A DNA stretch of 54,835 nucleotides, from contig JAAWOU010000011.1 in assembly GCA_022799755.1 (NCBI GenBank), positions 1 through 54,835 on the forward strand, read 5' to 3'. Each line of letters starts with the position of its first letter. The stretch's first letter is position 1. The notes beneath the pieces are model-generated. The model was not told the DNA's origin and ran no database searches. It saw only the letters and a list, made by a program, of their open reading frames with translations. Source of the DNA: Lachnospiraceae bacterium. Lineage in GTDB: Bacteria > Bacillota > Clostridia > Lachnospirales > Lachnospiraceae. This document shows positions 26,302 to 34,814 of the stretch, in pieces. Position numbers and translations under genes: made by a program.

Positions 26302-27690
26302 CTAAAAGACAAATTTATCCGCGAAATAGGCATCCAGATCCTGGATCGCCACTCTCTCCTGTTCCATGGAATCACGGAAGCGCACGGTCACACAGCCGTC
26401 CGTCTCGGAGTCGAAATCATAAGTGACGCAGAACGGCGTGCCGATCTCGTCCTGGCGGCGGTACCTCTTGCCGATATTCCCTCTGTCGTCATACTCGCAG
26501 TTGTATTTCTTGGAAAGCTGCACGTATATCTTCTCCGCGCCCTCGCCCAGCTTCTTGGAAAGTGGCAGCACGCCGATCTTCACCGGCGCCAATGCCGGAT
26601 GGAAGCGAAGTACGGTGCGCATATCGCCGCCCTCCAGCTCCTCCTCGTCATAGGCCGCGCACAGGAATGCCAGCACCACCCTGTCTGCGCCCAGAGACGG
26701 TTCTACCACATAAGGTATGTATTTCTCTTTCTTCTCGTCGTCAAAATAGGTCAGATCCTGGCCGGATGTGTCGGCATGCTGGGTCAGATCATAGTCCGTC
26801 CTGTCGGCAATGCCCCACAGCTCACCCCAGCCAAAGGGGAACAGGAACTCAATGTCCGTGGTGCCCTTGCTGTAGAAGCTCAGCTCCTCGGGGCTGTGGT
26901 CGCGCAGCCGCATCTCCTCCTCTTTCATGCCCAAGGAAATCAGCCAGTCTCTGCAGAACCCTCTCCAGTACTGGAACCACTCCAGATCCGTACCCGGCTC
27001 ACAGAAGAACTCCAGCTCCATCTGCTCAAACTCCCTGGTGCGGAACGTGAAATTGCCCGGCGTGATCTCATTGCGGAACGACTTGCCGATCTGAGCTATG
27101 CCGAAAGGAATCTTCTTGCGGGAAGTCCTCTGTACATTCTTAAAATTCACGAAAATGCCCTGGGCTGTCTCGGGCCGCAGATACACTACGCTCTTGGCGT
27201 CCTCGGTGACGCCCTGGAATGTCTTGAACATCAGATTGAACTGGCGGATGTCCGTGAAGCTGTGCTTGCCGCAGCTGGGACAGGGGATATTGTGCTCCTC
27301 CACGAAAGCTTTCATCCGCTCCTGGCTCCAGGAATCCACGCTCTCCTCCAGCCTGATCTCTTTTTCCGCGCAGAAATCCTCGATGAGCTTATCCGCGCGG
27401 AAGCGCTCGTGACACTCCCTGCAGTCCATCAGAGGGTCCGAGAAGCCGCCCAGATGACCGCTGGCCACCCAGGTCTGGGGATTCATCAGAATCGCACAGT
27501 CCACGCCCACATTGTAGGGGCTCTCCTGGACGAACTTCTGCCACCATGCTCTCTTTACATTGTTCTTCAGTTCCACGCCCAGATTGCCGTAGTCCCATGT
27601 ATTGGCAAGGCCGCCGTAGATTTCCGAACCCGGATACACGAAGCCTCTCGCCTTAGCCAGCGCTACGATTTTCTCCATTGTTTTTTCCAT
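26302..27690 (-). CDS. glyS: glycine--tRNA ligase, single-chain class II
   Basis: A 462-aa glycyl-tRNA synthetase of the homodimeric (alpha2, eukaryote-like) type that charges tRNA-Gly. [20 protein letters not shown] is its hallmark N-terminus, [25 protein letters not shown] is class II motif 2 and [10 protein letters not shown] is motif 3. The C-terminal anticodon-binding region contains [14 protein letters not shown]. Cys pairs in [10 protein letters not shown] and CPSCGKHSF could bind zinc. The length is normal. It is the last gene of the era-recO-lipoprotein-glyS group. I kept the ATG at 27690; an internal ATG at 27678 is possible because the ribosome site (AAAGG) is 12 nt away. Confidence 0.95.
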   Translation of the reverse strand: MEKTMEKIVALAKARGFVYPGSEIYGGLANTWDYGNLGVELKNNVKRAWWQKFVQESPYNVGVDCAILMNPQTWVASGHLGGFSDPLMDCRECHERFRADKLIEDFCAEKEIRLEESVDSWSQERMKAFVEEHNIPCPSCGKHSFTDIRQFNLMFKTFQGVTEDAKSVVYLRPETAQGIFVNFKNVQRTSRKKIPFGIAQIGKSFRNEITPGNFTFRTREFEQMELEFFCEPGTDLEWFQYWRGFCRDWLISLGMKEEEMRLRDHSPEELSFYSKGTTDIEFLFPFGWGELWGIADRTDYDLTQHADTSGQDLTYFDDEKKEKYIPYVVEPSLGADRVVLAFLCAAYDEEELEGGDMRTVLRFHPALAPVKIGVLPLSKKLGEGAEKIYVQLSKKYNCEYDDRGNIGKRYRRQDEIGTPFCVTYDFDSETDGCVTVRFRDSMEQERVAIQDLDAYFADKFVF

Positions 27691-27726
27691 ATTGAAACCA
27701 TACCTTTCTGTTTTATATACGCCGTT

Positions 27727-28335
27727 TTACTGATATAATATGCACGCTGTCCCCTGGGCGCCCAGAGTGTCCACGCTTCCGTCCGGATTCACCGTCAGTC
27801 CCTGGCTGATATGCGTCACTTTCCCGGGACAATACACATTTCCTTTCATGTCCGTGATCAGGACGCTTCCCTGAGCCTGCTTTAACATATCCTCCGGAAA
27901 ATCCGCGCCGTCCTTTACGCTTTTCAGATTCATTCCCGCCGTGCGTCCCTGGAGTACGGCGTCCGCCACGGTCCCGTAGAAAAGGCTCTCTTTCAGAAAG
28001 TCCGAAGCGCTCTCCCATCCGTCAAAACGGTATGCCACCACGACCTTTCCGCTGCCGTCCTCCAGCGCCTCCACCTTTTCCACAGCCACTGCCGCCGGCT
28101 TTCCCACGGAGCTGTTGAACTGGCCTGCTTCCTCGCTGGCCATGGCCTGAAGCTCCGAGAGAACATATTCGGCCTTATCGAACAGCCCCACCTGCCACAC
28201 AATGACCTGTCCTTCCTTATCTACAGCCACAGAGGGCTTGTCCACCGTATCCGGTACCTTTGCCTCCCCGCAGCCTGCAAGGAACAGGGCACACAGACAG
28301 ACTACTGCCATAAGCTTTCCATACTTTCCCATCAT
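27727..28335 (-). CDS. hypothetical lipoprotein
   Basis: A protein of about 202 aa. It has a type II signal peptide: a basic N-terminus, a hydrophobic core (LMAVVCLCALF) and the lipobox LAGC near residue 20, so it should be anchored outside the cytoplasmic membrane. The mature part has no motif I recognise. It is moderately acidic and includes a possible beta-rich region (VLITDMKGNVYCPGKVTHIS). The start is uncertain: ATG at 28335, or a GTG at 28341 closer to the GGAGG site. It lies between recO and glyS with short gaps. A housekeeping role is not implied by that position. Confidence 0.75.
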   Translation of the reverse strand: MMGKYGKLMAVVCLCALFLAGCGEAKVPDTVDKPSVAVDKEGQVIVWQVGLFDKAEYVLSELQAMASEEAGQFNSSVGKPAAVAVEKVEALEDGSGKVVVAYRFDGWESASDFLKESLFYGTVADAVLQGRTAGMNLKSVKDGADFPEDMLKQAQGSVLITDMKGNVYCPGKVTHISQGLTVNPDGSVDTLGAQGTACILYQ

Positions 28336-28392
28336 CCTCACTCAGCCTCCACACACAAGTATAAGTAATTGTATCAGAAACATTACGTTTTT

Positions 28393-29052
28393 TCAACACA
28401 GAGTTTGCAGAACTTCAAGACTTTTAAAAGAATGTCCCGCAAAGCGCTTCATATACCGGAATGCCACGGCCTGCAGCTGCAGCAGAACCTTATCCGCCAC
28501 GTTGAAGGTATAGAGCTTCTCAACCGGGCTGGTTATTATGTACCTCAGCGCATACAGCGTGGACTCCTCCGCTGCCGCCCCGAGAATCTCCGCAAGGCTC
28601 TCCTCTGTAAACTCCCCCGGGAACTCCCCGTTGACGGCCATGGTCCTGCACTCGTAGACGCAGCGCACCAGAGGATTGGGCAGGGATGCCGCGCAGAGAG
28701 CCCGAAGCGACTGGTAGAGAAGCTTCATCATCTCCCGCTCGTCATTGCCCTCTCTGGTGCAGAAATCCGCCACCTCGGCAAAGTACATGCCATAGCAGGC
28801 GCCGATGTAGTCACCCCGCAGCTCCTCGAAATAGTTTCTCACGTCCGCCTCCGCAAGGGTATAGGCGCTTCTGCCCTGATAAAGCTTAAAACTGCCAAAG
28901 GAAAAAGGGGCGGTGGCGGCCGCCAGACGGCTGCCCGGCTTTCTGGCTCCTCTGGCAAAGGCCGCCACTTTCCCTTTCTCCTTAGTCAAAAGGCTGATAC
29001 GTCTGTCGTATTCCCCCACCGGGCTCTGCTTGAGTATGATCCCTGTCACCAT
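28393..29052 (-). CDS. recO: DNA repair protein RecO
   Basis: A 219-aa RecO. The N-terminal OB-fold region (VTGIILKQSPVGEYDRRISLLTKEKG, then FARGARKPGSRLAAATAPFSFG, then FKLYQGRSAYTLAEAD) is diagnostic, and the position directly downstream of era fits. RecO loads RecA onto SSB-coated DNA together with RecR. The classical four-cysteine zinc module of many RecO proteins is not visible and the protein is at the short end of the family. The start at 29052 gives the usual N-terminus, with AGGA 7 nt upstream; an ATG at 29067 is the alternative. Its 5' part overlaps the YqzL-like ORF in a different frame. Confidence 0.88.
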   Translation of the reverse strand: MVTGIILKQSPVGEYDRRISLLTKEKGKVAAFARGARKPGSRLAAATAPFSFGSFKLYQGRSAYTLAEADVRNYFEELRGDYIGACYGMYFAEVADFCTREGNDEREMMKLLYQSLRALCAASLPNPLVRCVYECRTMAVNGEFPGEFTEESLAEILGAAAEESTLYALRYIITSPVEKLYTFNVADKVLLQLQAVAFRYMKRFAGHSFKSLEVLQTLC

Positions 29053-29170
29053 TAAATATTCCTGCATGATCGCCCTTTTTGGTCTGCTCCTGTCTTACAT
29101 TAGACACAAAAGACAGATAATCCTCCACGCTTCCGCTGCTTACAAACTGCTTCCAGTATCTTTCTTCCAT
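28982..29170 (-). CDS. YqzL-like small protein between era and recO
   Basis: A 62-aa ORF starting MEERYWKQFVSSGSVEDYLSF. In Bacillus a tiny gene, yqzL, occupies the same place between era and recO, and its W..F..TG....YL pattern (from memory) resembles this one. The ATG has a perfect AGGAGG 8 nt upstream. The frame is also open to a TTG at 29263 that overlaps the era stop. The last 27 codons overlap the start of recO, so the C-terminal tail may be unconstrained. Function unknown. Confidence 0.55.
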   Translation of the reverse strand: MEERYWKQFVSSGSVEDYLSFVSNVRQEQTKKGDHAGIFNGDRDHTQAEPGGGIRQTYQPFD

Positions 29171-29259
29171 TTGCGCATCCTCCTGAGTACCAGACTTCAC
29201 TGTACTTTTAGAGTCTGCATTTTCGTCTTTTATATTCGCAATTTTACTGGCAGGTCCTG

Positions 29260-30174
29260 TCAATCCCCGTCCGCGATGTCTTTCTGGTCATAGCCGAAAT
29301 TCCGCAGAAGATAATCGCTGTCGCGCCAGTCTTTGCGCACTTTCACAAAGATTTTCAGGTTCACCTGCATCTCCAGCATCTCCTCAATGTCTTTCCTGGC
29401 CGCGCTGCCGATTTTCTTGAGCATCTGTCCGCCTTTTCCGATGATGATTCCCTTGTGGGAATCTTTCTCACAGATGATGGAGACTTCGATGTGGCAGATT
29501 TTCCCCTCTTCTCTCATGGACTCCACTTCCACCGCGATGCCGTGGGGAACCTCGTCCTCCAGCAGGCGCAGGGCTTTCTCCCGGACCAGCTCCGCCACGA
29601 TCTCCCGCATGGGCTGGTCGGTGATGGTGTCCTCGTCAAAAAAGGCCGGTCCCTCAGGCAGGTATTTGAAGATGCATTTTACCAGCTCGTCCGTATTGTC
29701 CCCTTTGAGGGCGGACACAGGCACGATTTCCGCGCAGTCCAAAGCCTTGCGGTATGTGTCGATAAAGAAGAGAACTTCGTCTTTTTTCACGGTATCCGTC
29801 TTGTTGATCACCAGGATCACCGGCGCCTTTACTTTCTGCAGCTCCTCAATGATATGCCGCTCGCCGGCTCCGATAAAGCTGGAGGGCTCCACCAGCCACA
29901 GAATCACGTCCACCTGGTCCAGAGTGGTCTCGGCGGCGCTCACCATGTAGTCTCCCAGCTTGTTTTTGGACTTGTGGATACCCGGCGTGTCCACAAATAC
30001 AACCTGCCCTTCATCCGTGGTCAGCACTGTCCGAATCCGGTTCCGGGTGGTCTGCGGCTTATTGGAAGTGATCGCTATCTTCTGTCCGATTAAATGATTC
30101 ATCAGCGTGGATTTTCCCACGTTCGGCCTGCCAATCAAAGTGACGAAGCCTGATTTGTACGGTTTATTCTCCAT
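29260..30174 (-). CDS. era: GTPase Era
   Basis: A 304-aa Era GTPase, which binds 16S rRNA and helps 30S maturation. Counted from this start, the G1 loop GRPNVGKS lies at residues 15-22, DTPG (G3) at 62-65 and NKTD (G4) at 124-127. The C-terminal KH domain carries IIIGKGGQMLKKIG. I chose the ATG at 30174 for three reasons: it matches the Bacillus Era N-terminus, has GAGGT 4-5 nt upstream, and lies downstream of a strong promoter whose start (about 30215) would exclude the ribosome site of the earlier in-frame ATG at 30207. Followed by the YqzL-like ORF and recO. Confidence 0.95.
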   Translation of the reverse strand: MENKPYKSGFVTLIGRPNVGKSTLMNHLIGQKIAITSNKPQTTRNRIRTVLTTDEGQVVFVDTPGIHKSKNKLGDYMVSAAETTLDQVDVILWLVEPSSFIGAGERHIIEELQKVKAPVILVINKTDTVKKDEVLFFIDTYRKALDCAEIVPVSALKGDNTDELVKCIFKYLPEGPAFFDEDTITDQPMREIVAELVREKALRLLEDEVPHGIAVEVESMREEGKICHIEVSIICEKDSHKGIIIGKGGQMLKKIGSAARKDIEEMLEMQVNLKIFVKVRKDWRDSDYLLRNFGYDQKDIADGD

Positions 30175-30221
30175 TTCTACCTCATTTGTCTTTGGATTTT
30201 CTGTCATAGCTACGTCTTCCT

Positions 30222-30250
30222 ATTATACAAGAGCTTTCCGGAAAAATCAA
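30222..30250 (-). promoter_or_regulatory. promoter of era
   Basis: On the minus strand TTGATT (30245-30250) and a perfect TATAAT (30222-30227) are 17 nt apart. It should drive era, the YqzL-like ORF and recO, and possibly the lipoprotein gene and glyS. Confidence 0.75.
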
Positions 30251-30282
30251 TTGTATGTGCTATCATTTTTGTTACTTTTCGC

Positions 30283-30450
30283 CTACTTTTCGCTGTCCCC
30301 AGCCTCTTTTTGTCCGGCTTCTTTCTTCTTTCGCCGTGCCTTTCGCACTTTCCTCCAGATCACTGCCACAGCCGCGATCACCGCAGCCCACTGTGCCGTC
30401 GTCCTCTTTTTTCCTCTCTTGCTTTCCCTTTGCTTACGATTTCTTTTCAT
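30283..30450 (-). CDS. small basic membrane protein
   Basis: A 55-aa ORF starting MKRNRKQRESKRGKKR, followed by a single hydrophobic segment (about residues 18-33, AQWAAVIAAVAVIW) and a second strongly basic stretch (RKVRKARRKKK). The ATG is 4-5 nt after AGGAGGG. It has no recognised family. Its position between the M16 protease terminator and the era promoter makes it a stand-alone unit, but I see no clear promoter. The composition could also arise by chance, so the call is moderate. Confidence 0.45.
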   Translation of the reverse strand: MKRNRKQRESKRGKKRTTAQWAAVIAAVAVIWRKVRKARRKKKEAGQKEAGDSEK

Positions 30451-30551
30451 ACTCCCTCCTGATTCCGATCCCCCCGGGAATCCTCCGCCGGCATGATTTC
30501 CGCCTGCCGGGACAGGCCCTGTCGATTCAGGCCTCTGTAAAGGACAGGAAA

Positions 30552-30587
30552 ACCGGGACGCTCTGCCCTGACAGAAAACGCCCCGGT
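30552..30587 (-). terminator. intrinsic terminator after the M16C protease gene
   Basis: On the minus strand ACCGGGGCG (30579-30587) pairs with CGTCCCGGT (30552-30560) around an 18-nt loop, then TTTT. It starts 26 nt after the protease stop codon and ends that operon. Confidence 0.65.
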
Positions 30588-30612
30588 CTCTTATGAAAAT
30601 GAACGGAATCAA

Positions 30613-33528
30613 TTAAGAAAGGTTCTCCAGTTTCATGAATTTATCCGCTTCCGCCTTGATTTTCTGCTCACTGCCCACCACGCAGAGGAAATCATCCTCC
30701 ATGAAAGCCCTGATATACGCCGCGAGGCTGCGGATGTCCTCCGCGGTCACGTCAATGACTTCGTCGCGCTCTTTTTGGATCATGTCAATGGTAATCCCTC
30801 TCAAATAGGCCTCTCTGGAGCGTCTTCCCTTTCCGGAAGCCGTCAGAGGCACGTCCAGATTGCTGAATGTACCGATGATATACTGTGTCAGAGTCCTCTC
30901 GTCCGCGTCGTACGCTCCGATATAGTCCGCCGCCGCTTCGTACACATCGATGGTCTGGCCCAGGTTCGGATCGCGGTAGGATACAAAGTAGCATTCCCCG
31001 GTCCGGCCGAATCCGCACATACACCCGTAGGCGCCGCCCTTGACGCGGATGTTGGACCACAGATACTCATAGCCCATCATCACCTGCAGGACTCTCAGCG
31101 CTCCCTTGTAGGTCAGGCCCTTTCTCAGGAAATTGCCGGCCCGGCATACGTACTGCACCTGCCCTGCCGTCATGAAGCCCTCGTTCTTTCTGGCTACCTC
31201 CGGCACAAAGCTTCCTGTCTCCACCGGGCAGGTGTAGAGCTTCTCTTTCAGGGACGCCACGGCGGATTCCAGCCCCTCAAAGGCTTTCCTGTCCCCGGTG
31301 AAGTCCACCATGAGATTCTCCGGGCGGAAGATCATCCTGCACAGCTCTTCCAGACGCTTTATCAGAATCTCCCGGTTTGCCTCAAAGTCTTTCTCCAGCC
31401 CTAAGGTCAGTCTGTACTGTCCCACGCCTGCCAGGGTATCCTCCAGGGCGAATTTGGTCTCGCCGTAAGACAGAGCTCTGGTAATAGCCACGCTGTGTCC
31501 GGCTCCCATCACATACTCCCGGTATCTGGAATTGTTCTCCGCCAGGATTTCCCTGAGCCGCTTTCCGTCCGTGAACTTGCTGGTCAGCATCAGCTCCTCC
31601 ATCAGCTTAAGCGCCTTATCCAGATTCTCGTAGAGGGCCTTGGTATAGATCTCCATGGTGACCGTGCACTGATCGGGATCGGACACATTTCCGTAAGTGT
31701 TGCTAGCCACGCCGATGTCACCCGTGGTCAGGTGGATCTCATTGCTCAGCTCCGCATAGGAATAGTGGGCCGTGTCCACATGGCAGAACACATTCTGCAG
31801 GATGCCGATGTAAGGGAAGTACTCCGCCGGAATATCCTTGATCCGAAACATCAGCCGCAGATATCCGATACCGTTGGTAAACACGTCGTGGTACAGCGCA
31901 GGGCTGCCCGCCAGGGTTTTCTCCTCGTTAATCAGGGGCGCGGCCTCCCGCTTCATGTCCTCTCTCCTAAGCAGCGGAATCTTGGCCAGGTTCTCCGGCG
32001 TATCCGCATTCTCGCGAAACGCGGTCAGGGCGTCCATCATGCTGTGGATGTCCTTGATCTCCTCCTCGGACATCTTTTCTTTCACTGCGGCAAGCGCTTC
32101 CGCCACTTTCTTCTCCTGCTCTGCGGCCAGCCCCTCCTTAGGCTGCAGCACCACCATGGCGGCGTGTGTATTTTCCAGGAGATAGGTTTTCACCAGCTCC
32201 TCGAAATACCCCTCTTCCACCTTGGCCCGCAGCTTCCTGTAGGTCTCGTTGGCCTCGATATGAATGAAAGGACTGTTATCGTCATACACCCAGCTGCCTA
32301 AGGCCTGCAGGCCGTACATGAGTCCCTTGGGATACCCGCCGAAGTCCGCCTCCCTGTACCGGAATTCAAAATGATTGATGGCAGCCAGCAGGGCCTTTTT
32401 GTCAAATCCTTTCTCCGCGATCCCGGCAAGGGTCTCACGGATGACGGCCTTGAATTCCTCTTCCCTGGACACGGAAGTGCCCTTTGCCACCACGCTGAAA
32501 TAGGGCTGCTTTATATCGTAGTCATAGATGCTGAACACATCCTTGCCAATGCCCTTGTCGATGAGCGCTTTCTTTAAGGGCGCTCCCGGCACGCTGCACA
32601 GCACGAAGTCCAGCACCTGGAAAGCCACGTAGAGCTCTTTGTCCAGGTTATTGCCCACGGACTGGCACCATGCCAGATAGCCGTTCTCATCCGCATTCTC
32701 CCCCTCGCTGATGGGGAATTCCCTGACTCTGCGGGCCGGCTGGGCAAAGGGAGCCTCCGCCGTCACCTGGGAGTCCACTTCCAGGGCGTCGAAAGAGGAC
32801 AGATAATGCTCGTCGATGAACTGCAGCTTCTCCGCCATGTCCATATTGCCGTACAGATAGATATAGCTGTTGGAGGGATGGTAATAGGTCCTGTGGAAAT
32901 CCAAAAACTGCTCATAGGTCAGATCCGGGATGGCCACTGGGTCTCCGCCGGACTCACAGCCGTAGGTGGTGTGGGGATACAGCGCCGTGCTGATCTCCCG
33001 GTACAGCACGCTGTCCGGGGAGGAAAAAGCCCCTTTCATCTCATTGTAGACTACACCGTTGTAGATAAGATTCCCCTCTCCGTCCAACTCATAGTGCCAG
33101 CCCTCCTGACGGAAAATGGCCTCTTTCTCATAGATATTGGGATAGAACACCGCGTCCAGATACACATGCATCAGGTTCTGGAAATCCTTGTCGTTGCAGC
33201 TGGCCACGGGATACACCGTGCGGTCCGGATAAGTCATGGCATTCAGGAACGTGTTCAAAGACCCCTTTACCAGCTCGATAAACGGATCCTTGATGGGAAA
33301 TTCCTTTGAACCGCAGAGCACGGAATGCTCCAGAATATGTGCCACGCCGGTGGAATCCTTGGGCGTGGTGCGGAATCCGATGTAAAATACTTTGTTGTCG
33401 TCATCGTTGGAGATCAGGGCCACCCTGGCGCCGGTCTTTTTGTGCCTGCACAGATAGGACACACTGTTGATATCCGCTATCTCCCTCTTCTCAATGACTT
33501 CATAGCTCGTTAAATCTTCTACCCTCAT
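30613..33528 (-). CDS. M16C insulinase-family metalloprotease (PreP/Cym1-like)
   Basis: A 971-aa peptidase of the PreP type, in which two M16 halves form a closed chamber that degrades short peptides. The inverted zinc motif HILEH is at residues 64-68 (His, catalytic Glu67, His), followed by LCGSKEFPIKDPF and the distal region EKEAIFRQEGWHYELD with the third zinc ligand. The C-terminal half has the GGAYG and FVSYRDPN segments typical of PreP-like enzymes. The length is normal. It lacks a signal peptide, so it should be cytosolic. It is the last gene of a four-gene group with the 139-aa protein, the sigma-like protein and the rhomboid-like protein, and is followed by a terminator. Confidence 0.92.
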   Translation of the reverse strand: MRVEDLTSYEVIEKREIADINSVSYLCRHKKTGARVALISNDDDNKVFYIGFRTTPKDSTGVAHILEHSVLCGSKEFPIKDPFIELVKGSLNTFLNAMTYPDRTVYPVASCNDKDFQNLMHVYLDAVFYPNIYEKEAIFRQEGWHYELDGEGNLIYNGVVYNEMKGAFSSPDSVLYREISTALYPHTTYGCESGGDPVAIPDLTYEQFLDFHRTYYHPSNSYIYLYGNMDMAEKLQFIDEHYLSSFDALEVDSQVTAEAPFAQPARRVREFPISEGENADENGYLAWCQSVGNNLDKELYVAFQVLDFVLCSVPGAPLKKALIDKGIGKDVFSIYDYDIKQPYFSVVAKGTSVSREEEFKAVIRETLAGIAEKGFDKKALLAAINHFEFRYREADFGGYPKGLMYGLQALGSWVYDDNSPFIHIEANETYRKLRAKVEEGYFEELVKTYLLENTHAAMVVLQPKEGLAAEQEKKVAEALAAVKEKMSEEEIKDIHSMMDALTAFRENADTPENLAKIPLLRREDMKREAAPLINEEKTLAGSPALYHDVFTNGIGYLRLMFRIKDIPAEYFPYIGILQNVFCHVDTAHYSYAELSNEIHLTTGDIGVASNTYGNVSDPDQCTVTMEIYTKALYENLDKALKLMEELMLTSKFTDGKRLREILAENNSRYREYVMGAGHSVAITRALSYGETKFALEDTLAGVGQYRLTLGLEKDFEANREILIKRLEELCRMIFRPENLMVDFTGDRKAFEGLESAVASLKEKLYTCPVETGSFVPEVARKNEGFMTAGQVQYVCRAGNFLRKGLTYKGALRVLQVMMGYEYLWSNIRVKGGAYGCMCGFGRTGECYFVSYRDPNLGQTIDVYEAAADYIGAYDADERTLTQYIIGTFSNLDVPLTASGKGRRSREAYLRGITIDMIQKERDEVIDVTAEDIRSLAAYIRAFMEDDFLCVVGSEQKIKAEADKFMKLENLS

Positions 33529-33551
33529 TTTTTCTCTCCTTTGCTCTATTG

Positions 33552-33971
33552 TTATAATGTCAACAATGCCAGTTTACTGACGCTCAGCTCCTGTATCACA
33601 TAGCCCTGCCGCTCCTTTTCGTCGGCAGGCACCTTTACCAGCTCCTCCACCCCAAGCTGCTTTGTGACATACTGCTTTTTCGCAGGGCCCAGCAGCGGCT
33701 TTTTCTCTTCTATGACGTTTACCTTGACTCTGGCTTTCATCTGTTTATAGATTTTTACCAGAAAGCTGTCCGGCTTAAGATAATACAGATGGGTCTCCAG
33801 GGTATCCTCCAAATCCGCCTCGGGGAGAATGTACCGCTCCATGAGCATACGGAACTTGAACGTAATCTCATCGTCGTCCAGAAACTCCCGGAACGTATAC
33901 TTTGCGCCCACATATAGGCGGGAAGTGTCCTGCATGCTGTATTTATAGTCTTCGTAAGTTCTTCTTTCCAT
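33552..33971 (-). CDS. conserved-looking protein of unknown function
   Basis: A 139-aa protein that I do not recognise. It is charged and soluble, with no signal, membrane segment or Cys-rich motif. It begins MERRTYEDYKYSMQDTSRLYVG and contains the well-ordered stretch TFREFLDDDEITFKFRMLME, suggesting a folded domain and not a spurious ORF. It starts about 40 nt after the sigma-like gene and is followed by the M16C protease gene with a 23-nt gap, so the three are likely co-transcribed. The ribosome site (AAAGGA) is rather far upstream. Confidence 0.65.
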   Translation of the reverse strand: MERRTYEDYKYSMQDTSRLYVGAKYTFREFLDDDEITFKFRMLMERYILPEADLEDTLETHLYYLKPDSFLVKIYKQMKARVKVNVIEEKKPLLGPAKKQYVTKQLGVEELVKVPADEKERQGYVIQELSVSKLALLTL

Positions 33972-34011
33972 AAAACGGTTTCCAATCCTTTCTCCCGGCC
34001 CCTGGACCGTC

Positions 34012-34779
34012 TCAGTCTGTTCCCCCGGCGTCTATGTCCTCTATCTGGTAACCGCTTATCCGCATGGCGTCCTCAATGGCCTTTTGCGAGAGCCCCGTCT
34101 CCTCCATGAGCTCCCGGGGAGTGACTTTCCTGCGCAGTTCCCCGGAAAGCTCCCCTGCCTTGTCAGCCACACGGTTGACTTTTTTGAGGATTTTCCGCTG
34201 ATTCACCTCAATGTCCGCCTGCTCCCTGATACATTCCTCACAGGCATCCATGATCCGCCTGGCCAGCATCCCCGAAACCTGGGACGGCTTCCCTGAGAAT
34301 CGCTCGCCCCGTCCCCTCCCGGCCAGTGTCTCCACGCCCAGGGCCAGGGCCACATTTCCCTCTCCGATGAGTTCCTCCAGCGGCACCCCCTGCCCTGCGT
34401 AAAGCCTGGCGATATCCACCACATCCCGCAGGCAGCTCTGTATCAATAACTCTCCGGCGGCTTTGTCCCCGGCCATAGCGGCCATGGCATAGGCCTCGCT
34501 CCGGGCGTTGCTGCAGTCCGGAAGCGCCTCCACCTGGTCTAAGTATGTCTGAAGATAATCCTGCTCCTCCTCGGTGAGAAGCGCGTCCCGGTCAGGCGCC
34601 TCCCCGATGCCCACATTATGCTTGGTCAGATAGTCGAACACCATATCAAGCTGGTCTTCCTTTAGCCGAAGTCCGGCGAATGCCTCCCTGACCTGCTCCT
34701 CACTGACACAGTTCCCCTGCTCCTTTGCAAGTCTGCGCACCTTTTCCAGGGTCTGCGCGAATACGATTTCCTGATTCAC
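34012..34779 (-). CDS. sigma-70-like protein lacking region 4
   Basis: A 255-aa protein with a GTG start. Residues about 5-55 (CVSEEQVREAFAGLRLKEDQ, VFDYLTKHNVGIGE) have the pattern of sigma-70 region 1.1. Residues about 115-150 (LLIQSCLRDVVDIARLYAG, GVPLEELIGEGNVALA) match region 2.1-2.2, the RNA polymerase coiled-coil binding part. The region that should recognise the -10 element is degenerate. A region-3-like helix-turn-helix follows (TPRELMEETGLSQKAIEDAM). The protein then ends, with no region 4 to contact a -35 box. It might be a divergent sigma factor, a sigma-derived regulator or a polymerase-binding decoy. It lies in an operon with a rhomboid-like membrane protein and the M16C protease. 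Confidence 0.7.
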   Translation of the reverse strand: MNQEIVFAQTLEKVRRLAKEQGNCVSEEQVREAFAGLRLKEDQLDMVFDYLTKHNVGIGEAPDRDALLTEEEQDYLQTYLDQVEALPDCSNARSEAYAMAAMAGDKAAGELLIQSCLRDVVDIARLYAGQGVPLEELIGEGNVALALGVETLAGRGRGERFSGKPSQVSGMLARRIMDACEECIREQADIEVNQRKILKKVNRVADKAGELSGELRRKVTPRELMEETGLSQKAIEDAMRISGYQIEDIDAGGTD

Positions 34780-34814
34780 TTTGCGATTCCTCTCCTCACT
34801 GATTTACGCGGTCC

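Noticed and set aside
26287..27738. 483-codon open frame on the plus strand
   Set aside because: It is the antisense of glyS, which is certain from its motifs.
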